DNA of 64,000 nucleotides from Acidithiobacillus sp. AMEEHan (GCF_030996345.1 NZ_CP118747.1:62001-126000), one strand, 5' to 3'. Shown: positions 18,790-27,690, numbered from the stretch's first letter. Numbers and translations are program-made. The notes: generated from the letters alone by a model not told the origin.

Positions 18790-20216
18790 TTGGTTTCTCC
18801 CGTCGTTGCAGCACCGGTCAGCGTCTGCATATCCATTTTGCCCAGGGCGAGCAGGAGCGCACCACGTTCAACGGCCTCCGCGTAGCGCGCCTGGACCAGC
18901 TCTGCGCGCGACTGATCGAGGGCCGCCTGGCCGCGCAAAAGGCCGGTCAAGGTTTCCACGCCGTTCTGGTAGCGTAACCGCACCAGACGTTGCGCCTCCT
19001 CACTCTGACGCACTGCCAACTCCCGGGTCTTGACGCGCTGCGCCGCGAGCTTCGTAGCCAGGAGGGCCTTCTGCAACTGCAGCCGTGTATCATCCTGGGC
19101 CTTCTGCAGGTTGGCCAATGCCACTTGCACCTTCGCCTGGGCGGCATCCATCTGCCCGGAGCGCGAAAAATCCAGCAAATTCCAAGAAATCTGCCCACCT
19201 ACGGTGTAGGAAGGCACCGCGTTGCCCAAGGTCGTACCGTTCCACTCCTGCTTGGCCATGGCGTTGACATGGGGCAAGTAGGCGGCACGGGCGACACCGA
19301 TACCCGCCTGAGCGGCCCGGACCTTTTCCTGCAAGGCGCGGATGCCTGGATTATTGGCAATGGCCTCTTGCTCCAGGGCATAGGTGTCACCAGCAGGCTG
19401 TGGTGGCAACACCGGGGCATCCACCTGTATCGGGGTAGAAATCGGCTCACCGATGAGCAACGCCAAATTGGCTCGCGCATTGCTGACATTGTCCTTGGCC
19501 TGCTGCACTGCCAGCACCGCTTCCTCCTGGTGCACTTGCGCCGACAGCAAGTCGCTTTTCACCACCACGCCCTGGTTCAGCAACTGCTGCGTGGTCTTGA
19601 CATAGTTGTCGGCCGCACGCAGCGCTTTTTCTGCAACCTCCTCACCGGCCTTGGCAGCAATCAGTCCGTCATAGGCCTGCAGCACGGTGAAGACGAGCTT
19701 CTGCCGGGCATAGCGATCTCCGGCCTGCGCCGCGCGCAGCATGGCCTCCGCTTCGCTGATGCCGCTGCGCACCGCGCCACCATTCCAGATGGGGATAGCG
19801 AGGGAGATCTCCGTGCCGAGATTGTGGTAACCGCCCGGATGATCGAGATTGTTGGGCGCCGTATAGAGAGACTGCGGGTCCGAAGGGTTGAACTGATTGG
19901 CACCAAAATCGTTGAAGGTAGCGACGCGTTGCGAGAGCTTCATACCGAAAACCGTCAGCGCGTTGTTCGACTGTGCCCCAGAAAAACTCGCTGTGACTTT
20001 CGGCAACAGATCGCCATTGGCAGAGCGCAACGCGCCCTTCGCCTCGGCCGCCTGCGCTTCGGCCAACAGGGCGTCGGGGTTACGCTTCTGGGCATCGTGC
20101 ACGCATTGGGCGAAATCCATGGCTTGGACTGCTGGCGCCGCAACAACGGCAAACAGGGCGGCCATGCTGGCAGCCCAGCAACGTCTGCGATTCCTGCAGC
20201 GGTACGTTTTCATCAT
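18786..20216 (-). CDS. TolC-like outer-membrane efflux protein
   Basis: 476 residues. A signal peptide ends near AVVAAPAVQA, then the two repeated OEP domains with long heptad-like helices (for example RAAQAGIGVARAAYLPHVNAMAKQ and AQRLVRLRYQNGVETLTGLL). A second Met codon directly follows the first, at 20213. It should form the outer-membrane exit duct for the adjacent RND pump. It begins 81 bp after the ArsR-type gene; that gap contains an imperfect palindrome. Confidence 0.93.
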   Translation of the reverse strand: MMKTYRCRNRRRCWAASMAALFAVVAAPAVQAMDFAQCVHDAQKRNPDALLAEAQAAEAKGALRSANGDLLPKVTASFSGAQSNNALTVFGMKLSQRVATFNDFGANQFNPSDPQSLYTAPNNLDHPGGYHNLGTEISLAIPIWNGGAVRSGISEAEAMLRAAQAGDRYARQKLVFTVLQAYDGLIAAKAGEEVAEKALRAADNYVKTTQQLLNQGVVVKSDLLSAQVHQEEAVLAVQQAKDNVSNARANLALLIGEPISTPIQVDAPVLPPQPAGDTYALEQEAIANNPGIRALQEKVRAAQAGIGVARAAYLPHVNAMAKQEWNGTTLGNAVPSYTVGGQISWNLLDFSRSGQMDAAQAKVQVALANLQKAQDDTRLQLQKALLATKLAAQRVKTRELAVRQSEEAQRLVRLRYQNGVETLTGLLRGQAALDQSRAELVQARYAEAVERGALLLALGKMDMQTLTGAATTGETK

Positions 20217-20257
20217 CTTTTGACCTCTGCCAAAAGAGGCATAAGCGCTAAAGTTGA

Positions 20258-20279
20258 TCAGTATATAATGATATTCTGA
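20258..20279. promoter_or_regulatory. Imperfect 22-bp palindrome, candidate operator of the ArsR-type regulator
   Basis: The sequence from 20258 to 20279 starts TCAG and ends CTGA, and 18 of its 22 positions match its own reverse complement. It is AT-rich, as ArsR/SmtB-family operators usually are, and lies between the regulator gene and the efflux genes. Binding is inferred; no second copy was found near the regulator start. Confidence 0.4.
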
Positions 20280-20297
20280 AAATAGGAAGTGTGCGCC

Positions 20298-20600
20298 CTA
20301 ATGAATGCTGCAGAACACCTCGCTCATCATGGAGATCAGGCGCAGGGTGCGCGGGTCGCCCACCCGGTAATACACCTTATTGGCATCCTTGCGCGCCTTG
20401 AGGATATCCTTCTCACGCAGGATCGCCAGGTGCTGAGAGATATTGCTTTGCGTAGTGCCCACGGCAGCAACGATATCCTGCACGCTCATCTCCTCCGCGC
20501 CCAAAACGCAGAGCACCTTGAGGCGCAAGGGATGGGCCATAGCCTTGAGTGAGCGCGACGCCTGCTCAATGTCTTCTTCGCGGGTGGGTAGTTCTTCCAT
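20298..20600 (-). CDS. ArsR-family regulator resembling BigR/SqrR/YgaV persulfide sensors
   Basis: 100 residues, a winged helix-turn-helix of the ArsR/SmtB family (VQDIVAAVGTTQSNISQHLAILREKDILKARKDANKVYYRV). It has just two cysteines, C31 in LKVLCVLG and C97 in SEVFCSIH. From memory, the dithiol sensors SqrR and BigR hold their pair at the same two places, about 66 residues apart, exactly as here. Metal-site cysteine pairs of classical ArsR (CVC) or CadC are absent. It leads a same-strand block that includes RND efflux, DUF2892 and rhodanese genes; E. coli likewise pairs ygaV with ygaP. A role as reactive-sulfur-responsive repressor is inferred. The ribosome site is GAGGAT. Confidence 0.82.
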   Translation of the reverse strand: MEELPTREEDIEQASRSLKAMAHPLRLKVLCVLGAEEMSVQDIVAAVGTTQSNISQHLAILREKDILKARKDANKVYYRVGDPRTLRLISMMSEVFCSIH

Positions 20601-20668
20601 TCTTTATCCTCTAATCGTCAGCGTTTACCAGGCCCCGGTCCATACATTCAAACCAGCAACCGATCACC

Positions 20669-20698
20669 TTGCCTTTTCTCGGTTATCTTCTATAGAAT
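20669..20698 (+). promoter_or_regulatory. Sigma-70-type promoter of tRNA-Gly
   Basis: TTGCCT at 20669-20674 and TATAGA at 20691-20696 are separated by 16 bp, and the -10 box ends about 12 bp before the tRNA 5' end. The -10 box is part of a short palindrome, TTCTATAGAA, at 20688-20697. Confidence 0.5.
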
Positions 20699-20707
20699 GA
20701 AACATCC

Positions 20708-20781
20708 GCGGGTGTAGTTCAATGGTAGAACCTGAGCTTCCCAAGCTCATGACGTGGGTTCGATTCCCATCACCCGCTCCA
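20708..20781 (+). tRNA. tRNA-Gly (anticodon CCC)
   Basis: A 74-nt cloverleaf with acceptor stem GCGGGTG paired to CACCCGC, anticodon stem TGAGC/GCTCA around the loop TTCCCAA (anticodon CCC), a T-arm with GGTTCGATTCC, and an encoded CCA end at 20779-20781. It reads the codon GGG. It is convergent with ubiD. Confidence 0.95.
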
Positions 20782-20796
20782 TTTCTTGCTCTCTCG

Positions 20797-22269
20797 TCAG
20801 TAAAGGGGCTTATCCAGACGCCCCAGAATCTCGTCCACCCGTTGCTTGACGGCATCCGTCATCCGGATCGGCGTGCCCCATTCCCGCATCGTCTCGCCGG
20901 GAAGCTTGTTGGTAGCATCAAAGCCAATCTTCCCCCCCAGGCCCGCCACCGGCGAGGCAAAATCGAGATAATCGATCGGTGTATTTTCGACCAGCAAGGT
21001 GTCGCGCACCGGGTCCATCCGCGTAGTCATCGCCCAGATCACATCGGGCCAGCTGCGCGCATCCACATCCTCATCCACCACGATGATAAACTTGGTGTAC
21101 ATGAACTGCCGCAGAAAACCCCAAACCCCAAACATCACTCGCTTGGCATGACCAGGGTAGCCTTTGCGAATCCGCACCACCGCCAGGCGGTAGGAGCAGC
21201 CTTCCGGGGGCAAATAGAAATCGAGAATTTCTGGATACTGTTTTTGCAGGAGCGGGACAAAAACTTCGTTGAGGGCAACTCCCAGAATTGCCGGTTCGTC
21301 CGGGGGTCGTCCGGTGTAGGTGCTGTGATAGATGGGCTTCTCCCGATGCGTCAGGCGCTCCACGGTCAGCACCGGAAACTTCTCGGTTTCATTGTAATAG
21401 CCGGTGTGATCCCCAAACGGACCCTCGACGGCGAAATCATCCGGGTAGATGTGGCCTTCCAGGATCAGCTCGGCGCGCGCCGGCACCTGCAGAGGTACGC
21501 TCAGGGCATTGGCCAGCTCGGTACGCCCGCCGCGCAGCAATCCGGCAAACTGGTGCTCGGAAATCGTATCGGGAATGGGGATAACCGCCGCAAGAATCGT
21601 CGCGGGGTCGGCGCCAAAGGCGACGGCTACGGGAAAAGGCTGACCTGGATTTTGCCGCTGAAATTCGCGCAGATCCTGCGCCCCACCGCGATGCGCCAGC
21701 CAGCGCATGATGACGCGGTTGCGGCCAATACGTTGCTGGCGGTAGATGCCCATATTGGCCCGCCTTTTGAGGGGCCCCTTGGTAATGGTCAAGCCCCAGG
21801 TCAGGAGGGGTCCCACATCCCCCGGCCAACAGGTCTGCACCGGCCATTTTTCCAGATCGATCTCGTCTCCCTGCAGGACTACCTCTTGGCACGGGGGGCG
21901 CGACAGGGTCGTAGGCGCCATGTGCAGGACCTTACGCAAAGTGGGAAGCTTGTTCCAGAGGTCGCGAATCCCCTTCGGAGGGTCTGGCTCCTTGAGATAG
22001 GCAAGCAGACGTCCGATCTCGCGCAAGTCCTCGAGGGATTCTCCGCCCATTCCCAAAGCCACGCGCCGGGTCGTGCCAAAAAGGTTGCCGAGTACTGGGA
22101 TATCATAACCGGTGGGGGTTTCGAAGAGGATGGCAGGACCGCCAGCGCGCAGGCTGCGATCGCAGATTTCCGTCATTTCCAACTGGGGGGATACTGACTC
22201 GCGAATGCGGCGTAATTCCCCGCGAGATTCCAGGTCGTTGATAAAGGCGCGCAGGTCGATGTACGTCAT
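20797..22269 (-). CDS. ubiD: UbiD-family 3-polyprenyl-4-hydroxybenzoate decarboxylase
   Basis: 490 residues, full length for UbiD. Recognisable stretches include [22 protein letters not shown] at the N-terminus, the prFMN-binding region ([18 protein letters not shown]), the [17 protein letters not shown] segment, and catalytic E in the [11 protein letters not shown] loop. It decarboxylates the ubiquinone precursor and needs prenylated FMN from UbiX, which is not in this window. It is last in a same-strand set: tatD, tcdA, SCP2, PhnD-like, ubiD. Confidence 0.95.
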   Translation of the reverse strand: MTYIDLRAFINDLESRGELRRIRESVSPQLEMTEICDRSLRAGGPAILFETPTGYDIPVLGNLFGTTRRVALGMGGESLEDLREIGRLLAYLKEPDPPKGIRDLWNKLPTLRKVLHMAPTTLSRPPCQEVVLQGDEIDLEKWPVQTCWPGDVGPLLTWGLTITKGPLKRRANMGIYRQQRIGRNRVIMRWLAHRGGAQDLREFQRQNPGQPFPVAVAFGADPATILAAVIPIPDTISEHQFAGLLRGGRTELANALSVPLQVPARAELILEGHIYPDDFAVEGPFGDHTGYYNETEKFPVLTVERLTHREKPIYHSTYTGRPPDEPAILGVALNEVFVPLLQKQYPEILDFYLPPEGCSYRLAVVRIRKGYPGHAKRVMFGVWGFLRQFMYTKFIIVVDEDVDARSWPDVIWAMTTRMDPVRDTLLVENTPIDYLDFASPVAGLGGKIGFDATNKLPGETMREWGTPIRMTDAVKQRVDEILGRLDKPLY

Positions 22270-22292
22270 TGGCCAATGCTAGCCCATGCGCC

Positions 22293-23167
22293 CTACTTTG
22301 TCTCCTCTCCAGGCTCCGCACGCGCCACCAGGAAGGCACTGTCGTCGATCGCCAGCGTGCTGGTGGCGCGCAGATCGATGGCCTCGTGCCCACTGATGTA
22401 TTCTTCTGCGAGCGCGGTCAGGCATGCCACTTCATCTTCATTGACCGGCTCGAACCCGGAAAAACCGATGTCCTGCAGCAAGCGCTGTCCGGCTTCGCTT
22501 TGCTCCATGCTGCACAAAGTGGCACACAAGCTGTCTTGCAGATGGGCCAGACGTGGCGAGATACAAAAGGCATGGAACGCAAAGGCATCGTCCGATTGCG
22601 CAACGATCTGCAAACTCTCCTGTGTGATGCGACTGGCGCTGGCGAAGACCTCGTTGAATACGAAGGCCAACTCCACCCGTCCCTGCAGCAGACTCTTCAG
22701 CGCCGACTGGTAGCTGCCGGTAAAGGTGAAGTCGAGGCGAGCGCGGTCGATTTCCGCTTTGTCCAGAAGAAACAGACCGACCATATGAACCAAAGTGGCA
22801 TCACTCGCGGAGGCGATATGGATCCGTTCCGGCAGGGAAGCAAAGTCTACCCATGGGGAACCCTGGCGAGAACACAACAGCACTTCGTCGAAATGCTTTT
22901 TGGGTTTTGCCACGGGAATAAACCCTTTCTTCTCGACATACTGCACCCAGTCGAAGGGGTTGGCATATACCAGATCGATTCCTCCCTGCAAAACGCTATT
23001 TCTCCCCTGCTCGAAATCATCTTGGGGGAAAAGCGCAGTCGGCAATTCAACTGTCGCTGCAGATAGGTGCTCATCAGGAACCATCCGGGAAGATTCTTTC
23101 CGGAATAATTCGGGTCTACGGTAAAGCCGTAAGATAGCTTTTCCGTATTTTGCTCGATCACGCCCAT
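22293..23167 (-). CDS. PhnD-like substrate-binding-fold protein, no signal peptide, frameshifted
   Basis: Two overlapping frames join to about 291 residues. The N-terminal frame (MGVIEQNTEKLSYGFTVDPN) leads to YLQRQLNCRL, and the other continues FPQDDFEQGRNSVLQGGIDLVYANPFDWVQY, a PhnD/transferrin-like periplasmic-binding fold. The break is in a plus-strand run of five G and four A at 23024-23032; one more base restores the frame and the length. Unusually, the protein starts directly at the first strand with no export signal, so it may act in the cytoplasm. It overlaps the SCP2 gene stop (TGATG), implying coupling. The ligand is unknown. Confidence 0.72.
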
Positions 23168-23559
23168 CAGATATCGAAATCCACAGGAATTTCTCCCAAA
23201 ATGTTCAAATGAATATTAAATGGCGTCATATATTTCATAGCCGTCATCATCGACCCCTTGAACTTCAACTTGCGGCTCATGAGCGCCGATTTTCCGGTAA
23301 GCTCACCCGAAAGAATTTTTTTCCAGTTTTCCATGGTAGCCCACATGATGAAATCCCGTCGACGCCCGTCAGAGGGACCGGCATAGATCACCTTTCCGGC
23401 CTTACAGAACAGCATCACATGGGGGATATCGGGTCGATCCTCGATATAATACTCCCAAGTGGCGTTGAAATTCCTCAGGTCTTTTTGAATTTCCGGATGG
23501 GCATCCCATTGTTTGCCTACCAGACGAATCCACTCTGCACTCATGAATTTCGCGGCCAT
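23167..23559 (-). CDS. SCP2 sterol-carrier-domain-like protein
   Basis: 130 residues from the ATG at 23559, which has GGAGG five bases upstream; the frame opens at 23571. It resembles the small SCP2 lipid-binding fold: strands around HVMLFCKAGKVIYAG, the segment DFIMWATMENWKKILSGELTG and the C-terminal LKFKGSMMTAMKYMTPFNIH. SCP2 proteins bind hydrophobic lipids, and in proteobacteria UbiJ and UbiT use this fold in ubiquinone synthesis. It lies two genes before ubiD and is coupled to the PhnD-like gene, so a role in lipid or quinone handling is possible but inferred. Confidence 0.72.
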   Translation of the reverse strand: MAAKFMSAEWIRLVGKQWDAHPEIQKDLRNFNATWEYYIEDRPDIPHVMLFCKAGKVIYAGPSDGRRRDFIMWATMENWKKILSGELTGKSALMSRKLKFKGSMMTAMKYMTPFNIHLNILGEIPVDFDI

Positions 23560-23620
23560 CGGCCCCTCCATATATAAGCATATAATAATTGTCTACAGAT
23601 ACTCCGACTGACTACGAAGC

Positions 23621-24370
23621 CTATTTAGCCGACATTTCTATTCCTGCCAAGAGTTGCTGCAGAATGGCTCCCGCCAGATACACGCCAAAAAAGGCCGGCA
23701 TGTAAGAGATCGTGCCATTCACTGTCTTTGGCCTTCCGCCGGGGCCCTGATCCGGTGTCTCGCGGGGAGCAGCGGGTCGGGGACGTTCGCGCGAGTAGAC
23801 CGTCCACAGGTCGAGCGATGCGCCGGCATGACGCAATAGGCCGCGCAACTCCCGCGCCAGGGGACAACCCTCGGTCTGGTTCAGTCGGGCCATGCGTACC
23901 TGGCCCGGATCCAGCCGATTCCCTGCCCCCATGCTTGAGTAGATCTGCATGCCGAGCACCTGCGCCGCCTGAATCAGTGCCGCCTTGCAGGCGATGGCGT
24001 CGATGCAATCGGCAAGTACTGTCGCCTCACTCTCGGCCAGAAGTGTTCGCACATTCTCTGCCTGCAAAAAGGTATGATACGCACTGATTCGACAATTGGG
24101 GGCGATATCGGCAATCCGCTTGGCCATGACTTCTACTTTCGGCTGCCCCAACGTGCTATGCAGTGCCACGAGTTGGCGATTGAGGTTACTTGGCCCCACC
24201 CGGTCATGGTCTACCAGGGTCAGGCGCCCCACCCCGGCACGCGCCAGATTCTCGGCAACGTAGGCGCCGACCCCACCCAAGCCGGCAATGAAGACATGGC
24301 TGGCGGCAAGACGAGCCAGCCCTGCCTCACCAATCAAGATACGAGTCCGTACCGAGGCATCATCTGACAT
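23621..24370 (-). CDS. tcdA: tRNA threonylcarbamoyladenosine dehydratase (ThiF/MoeB/E1-like)
   Basis: 249 residues from the ATG at 24370, overlapping the tatD stop by 11 bp; a longer upstream frame lies inside tatD. It is an E1-like adenylating enzyme: Rossmann motif FIAGLGGVGAYVAENLARAG, then VDHDRVGPSNLNRQ and ADCIDAI. The C-terminal NGTISYMPAFFGVYLAG is characteristic of TcdA (CsdL), which cyclises t6A at tRNA position 37. Confidence 0.92.
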   Translation of the reverse strand: MSDDASVRTRILIGEAGLARLAASHVFIAGLGGVGAYVAENLARAGVGRLTLVDHDRVGPSNLNRQLVALHSTLGQPKVEVMAKRIADIAPNCRISAYHTFLQAENVRTLLAESEATVLADCIDAIACKAALIQAAQVLGMQIYSSMGAGNRLDPGQVRMARLNQTEGCPLARELRGLLRHAGASLDLWTVYSRERPRPAAPRETPDQGPGGRPKTVNGTISYMPAFFGVYLAGAILQQLLAGIEMSAK

Positions 24371-25133
24371 GCTGTTTCTCCAATCTCGGAAAGACTCGCA
24401 GAGTATTCGCTGTACAGATTTCTGCAAGTTGTTCTGCTGACTCCTGCCGCAGCTCCGCTGCAACCGTAAGGATTTCCGTCAGGAAGGCCGGCTCATTGCG
24501 CTCCCCAAGCTGCGCGTGTGGCGCCTGGAATGGGGCATCGGTCTCGAGGACGATGGCATCCTGCGGCAACGCCGCCAGCACGCGCCGCAGGCGTTGTGCG
24601 CGGGGGTGGGTGATTGCTCCCCCGAAACCGAGAGATAAACCGAGGTCGATGGCCTTTTGGGCCTGTTCAAAGCTGCCGGAAAAACTATGCAGCACACCGG
24701 CGACTGGCCGATGCCGACGCAGCAGCTGCAATAATTCTTCCGTCGTTTTCCGCGCATGGAGGATCACCGGCAGGCCATGGGCACGGGCAATGGCCAACTG
24801 TCGTTCCAGGATTGGCAATTGCTGCGCGAGATCCGCTGCGCCTGTACCGCGATCCAGCCCCACTTCACCCACAGCCGCCGCATTGCCAAGCAACGCCTCC
24901 AGGCGCTCCCAATCCCCCACACGCAGATCGGCAAGGAAGCAGGGATGCACACCGAACGCTGCGACTACCCCTCGTTCTCCCGCGCGCAGAGAATCCAGGC
25001 GCGACCAACACCGCGGGCTATAGGCAGGTACGACCCAAGCACGCACTCCGGCCGCACGAGAACGCGCCAGAACCTCGGCCCGGTCCTGCGCAAAATCCTC
25101 GTGGTCGAGATGACAGTGACTGTCGATAAGCAA
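24360..25133 (-). CDS. tatD: TatD-family metal-dependent hydrolase (DNase)
   Basis: 257 residues from a TTG at 25133 that has GAGG eight bases upstream and gives the usual beginning (M)LIDSHCHLDHEDF. The frame also allows a TTG start at 25157. Metal ligands are visible as HCH at the start, the glutamate in VGEVGLD, the H in LPVILHARK, the H in VLHSFSG and the aspartate in VLETDAPF. TatD acts as a 3'-5' exonuclease on damaged DNA. It is divergent from the TetR gene. Confidence 0.92.
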   Translation of the reverse strand: MLIDSHCHLDHEDFAQDRAEVLARSRAAGVRAWVVPAYSPRCWSRLDSLRAGERGVVAAFGVHPCFLADLRVGDWERLEALLGNAAAVGEVGLDRGTGAADLAQQLPILERQLAIARAHGLPVILHARKTTEELLQLLRRHRPVAGVLHSFSGSFEQAQKAIDLGLSLGFGGAITHPRAQRLRRVLAALPQDAIVLETDAPFQAPHAQLGERNEPAFLTEILTVAAELRQESAEQLAEICTANTLRVFPRLEKQHVR

Positions 25134-25150
25134 AAGCCGGACCTCAACAT

Positions 25151-25179
25151 TTGACAAGATACCGATTGGTAGGTATTAA
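25151..25179 (+). promoter_or_regulatory. TetR-gene promoter with operator between -35 and -10
   Basis: TTGACA at 25151-25156 and TATTAA at 25174-25179 are spaced by 17 bp. The operator ATACCGATTGGTAGGTAT occupies 25159-25176, covering the spacer and the first bases of the -10 box. It matches the second operator at 25819 in 17 of 18 bases. Occupancy would block RNA polymerase, indicating autorepression. Confidence 0.75.
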
Positions 25180-25185
25180 TAGCGC

Positions 25186-25803
25186 ATGAGTACTATCATG
25201 GCCAGAAAAATCCGTAACCCCGAGCAGACGCGCACCGACCTGCTCGCGGCGGCGTACACGGAAATTCTTGAAAGCGGCTTTCAGGCCGCCAGCTTGGACC
25301 GCATCCTTGCCAAGACCTCGGTCAGCAAGGGAGCACTATACCATCATTTCGGTACCAAGCAGGAGCTAGGCCTCGCGGTAGTTGAAGATGTGATCGCGCC
25401 GCAACTGGCCCAGCGCTGGTTCGTTCCCCTGCAGCAGACCACCGAGCCCGTGCCCTGCCTGCAACAGCTGCTGGCGGAAAAGATCGACGCGGCCGATGAG
25501 CAACTGCTGCGCTATGGCTGTCCGCTCAACAATCTCATGCAGGAAATGAGCCCATTGGACGAAAATTTCCGGCGCGGTCTGCAGCGCATACTCGATGAAT
25601 GGACCCAAGTGATCAGCGATGCCCTGATGCGCGGCCAACAACGGGGTAATGTGCGCCGGGAAGTGAATCCTAAGGAAGCTGCGTTGTTCATTATCGCAGC
25701 CATCGAAGGTTGCGTCGGTCTTGGGAAAAACGCGCAATCACTGCAAAGTTATCGGACCTGCCTGGGACAATTGCAACAGTACATCGGTACCCTCGCGGCC
25801 TGA
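25186..25803 (+). CDS. TetR/AcrR-family regulator
   Basis: 205 residues. The N-terminal helix-turn-helix is typical (RTDLLAAAYTEILESGFQAASLDRILAKTSVSKGALYHHFGTKQEL). The ligand-binding half carries RYGCPLNNLMQEMSP, a motif seen in the TetR branch that includes NemR- and AcuR-like regulators, and holds one of few cysteines. Near-identical operators lie before this gene and before the downstream hydrolase/old-yellow-enzyme pair, so it very likely represses itself and them. By analogy with NemR it may sense electrophiles through cysteine; this is inferred. Confidence 0.9.
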   Translation: MSTIMARKIRNPEQTRTDLLAAAYTEILESGFQAASLDRILAKTSVSKGALYHHFGTKQELGLAVVEDVIAPQLAQRWFVPLQQTTEPVPCLQQLLAEKIDAADEQLLRYGCPLNNLMQEMSPLDENFRRGLQRILDEWTQVISDALMRGQQRGNVRREVNPKEAALFIIAAIEGCVGLGKNAQSLQSYRTCLGQLQQYIGTLAA

Positions 25804-25810
25804 CCGAGAT

Positions 25811-25839
25811 TTGCGTAGATACCGATTGGTCGGTATCCT
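25811..25839 (+). promoter_or_regulatory. Promoter and perfect TetR operator of the hydrolase operon
   Basis: The operator ATACCGATTGGTCGGTAT at 25819-25836 is a perfect 7-bp inverted repeat around TTGG. It sits between a plausible -35 (TTGCGT, 25811-25816) and -10 (TATCCT, 25834-25839) with a 17-bp spacer, the same geometry as at the TetR gene. Confidence 0.75.
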
Positions 25840-25875
25840 TCTCCCGTCTTTTCCCACGCTGAGGAGTGAATGCCA

Positions 25876-26607
25876 ATGTCGCAAGTCAAATCCGAGTGGT
25901 TGCAAATTTCCCCCAAACTTCGCGCCTACTATTCCCGCCCGGACGGCTCGGGACCGTTCCCGCTGATTCTGGTTTTCATCGAGGCCTTCGGCGTCAATGA
26001 GCATTTCCAGGAAGTCGCGCAACGCCTGGCCAAGGAAGGCTACGCGGCGATCATCCCCGACATCTACCATGGCAAGGTTTATGATTATCAAGATGTTCAG
26101 AATGCCATCGGGCACCTGCGCACCCTGAACGACGAATCGGTCATGGCCGAGGCACGCGCCAGCATCGCTGCCACACAACAGCGACCAGAGGTGGCTGCCG
26201 GCAAGATCGGTATCGTCGGTTTCTGCATGGGAGGAAGATATACTTTTCTGGCGAATGCCGCCCTGGCAGAGCACGCGGCCGTGGCGGTGGCCTTTTACGG
26301 TGGCGGCATCGCTCCCGAATCCGATCCTGTCGGTCGGCCAGCCTTGCTGGAGCACGTACCGGCCATGCGCGCCCCAATCACCTTACTCTATGGCGCGGAG
26401 GATCAGTCGATTCAGCCCGACGAACACGCGCGCATCGTCGCAGCGCTCAGCCGCGCAAAGAAACGCTATACTCTCAGCGTCTTCCCGGGGGCGCCACACG
26501 GCTTTTTCAGCGACCGCCGCGACAGCTACCGGCCAGAAGCAGCGGCCGAGGCCTGGCAGATCACCGTTACGGAATTCGCCAAGTATCTGGGGCAGGCAGG
26601 TGAGTAA
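25876..26607 (+). CDS. Dienelactone hydrolase family protein
   Basis: 243 residues from the ATG at 25876, nine bases after AGGAG; an ATG six bases earlier is too close to it. Alpha/beta hydrolase of the DLH family with nucleophile C117 (GFCMGGRY), D176 (GAEDQSI) and H208 (PGAPHGFF). The natural substrate is unknown; family members open lactones or carboxymethylene esters. It is regulated by the preceding TetR protein through the operator at 25819, and the old-yellow-enzyme start GTG overlaps its last codons. Confidence 0.9.
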   Translation: MSQVKSEWLQISPKLRAYYSRPDGSGPFPLILVFIEAFGVNEHFQEVAQRLAKEGYAAIIPDIYHGKVYDYQDVQNAIGHLRTLNDESVMAEARASIAATQQRPEVAAGKIGIVGFCMGGRYTFLANAALAEHAAVAVAFYGGGIAPESDPVGRPALLEHVPAMRAPITLLYGAEDQSIQPDEHARIVAALSRAKKRYTLSVFPGAPHGFFSDRRDSYRPEAAAEAWQITVTEFAKYLGQAGE

Positions 26608-27675
26608 GTTACTGTTCACTCCCTGGGAATTGCGCAGCGTGACTCTGCGCAATCGCATCATCATGGCTCCCATGTGTCAGTATTCTACCCCGATGGTATC
26701 GCGCGGGACTGGCACATGGTACATCTGGGCAGCCGGGCAGTCGGCGGTGCCGGTATGGTAATGGTCGAGGCCTCTGCAGTCGCTCCTGAAGGACGCATCT
26801 CGCCTGACGACCTGGGCATCTGGAATGATGCCCAGAGCGCAGCGCTGCGTCCCATCGTCCAGTTCATCCAGGACCAGGGAGCTGTTGCCGCCATCCAGAT
26901 TGCTCATGCTGGACGTAAGGCATCGACTGCAGCCCCTTTCCACGGTGGCAAACCAATCCCGCCCAGCGACGCAAGGGGTTGGCAACCCATTGGGGCAAGT
27001 GCCTTGCCCTTCAGCCCGCAGCATACGGTTCCCTGCGAAATGTCGGTGGCAGACCTGGAACGCGTGCGCGGCGATTTCGTTGCCGCCGCCAAGCGCGCCC
27101 ATGCCGCCGGCTTCTCGGTACTCGAACTGCACATGGCGCATGGGTATCTGTTGCATAGCTTTCTCTCTCCCCTCAGCAACCAGCGGCAAGATCGTTATGG
27201 CGGCAAGCTGGAAAATCGCCTGCGTTTTCCCCTGGAGGTGGCACGCGCCGTGCGCGCCGTGTGGCCCGAGGATCTGCCGCTTTGGACCCGCATTTCAGCG
27301 ACGGACTGGGTGCCCGGCGGCTGGGATATCGAACAGTCCCTCGCCCTGGCAAGGGAGTTGCAAAAGATCGGAGTCGACGTCATCGACTGCAGCAGCGGCG
27401 GCTTGACTCCGGATGCGCAGATTCCTGCAGGTCCCGGCTTTCAGGTGCCCTTTGCCGAGCGGATTCGACGCGAGCTACAGATGCCGACGGTGGCGGTTGG
27501 CTTGATCACCGAACCAATGCAGGCCGAGCAGATATTGGTCACCGGCCAGGCAGATGCGGTCGCCCTGGCGCGGGAACTTCTGCGCAATCCTTATTGGCCG
27601 CTACAGGCTGCCCAAGCCCTCGGCGTAGACTGGAGCTGGCCGCCGCAGTACGATCGCGCCAAAGCAAGCCGCTAG
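26600..27675 (+). CDS. Old-yellow-enzyme NADH:flavin oxidoreductase (YqjM/XenA-like), frameshifted
   Basis: A GTG start at 26600, overlapping the hydrolase end, gives KLLFTPWELRSVTLRNRIIMAPMCQYS; then the frame breaks at CCCC (26688-26691). One more C yields [30 protein letters not shown] and continues to 27675, about 358 residues, the normal length. The cysteine in PMCQYS is the redox-modulating Cys of the YqjM class, and HMAHGYLLHSFLSPLSNQRQD is another family signature. These FMN enzymes reduce activated double bonds of electrophiles, consistent with TetR control. Confidence 0.9.
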
Positions 27676-27690
27676 GGCACCGGTATTCTG

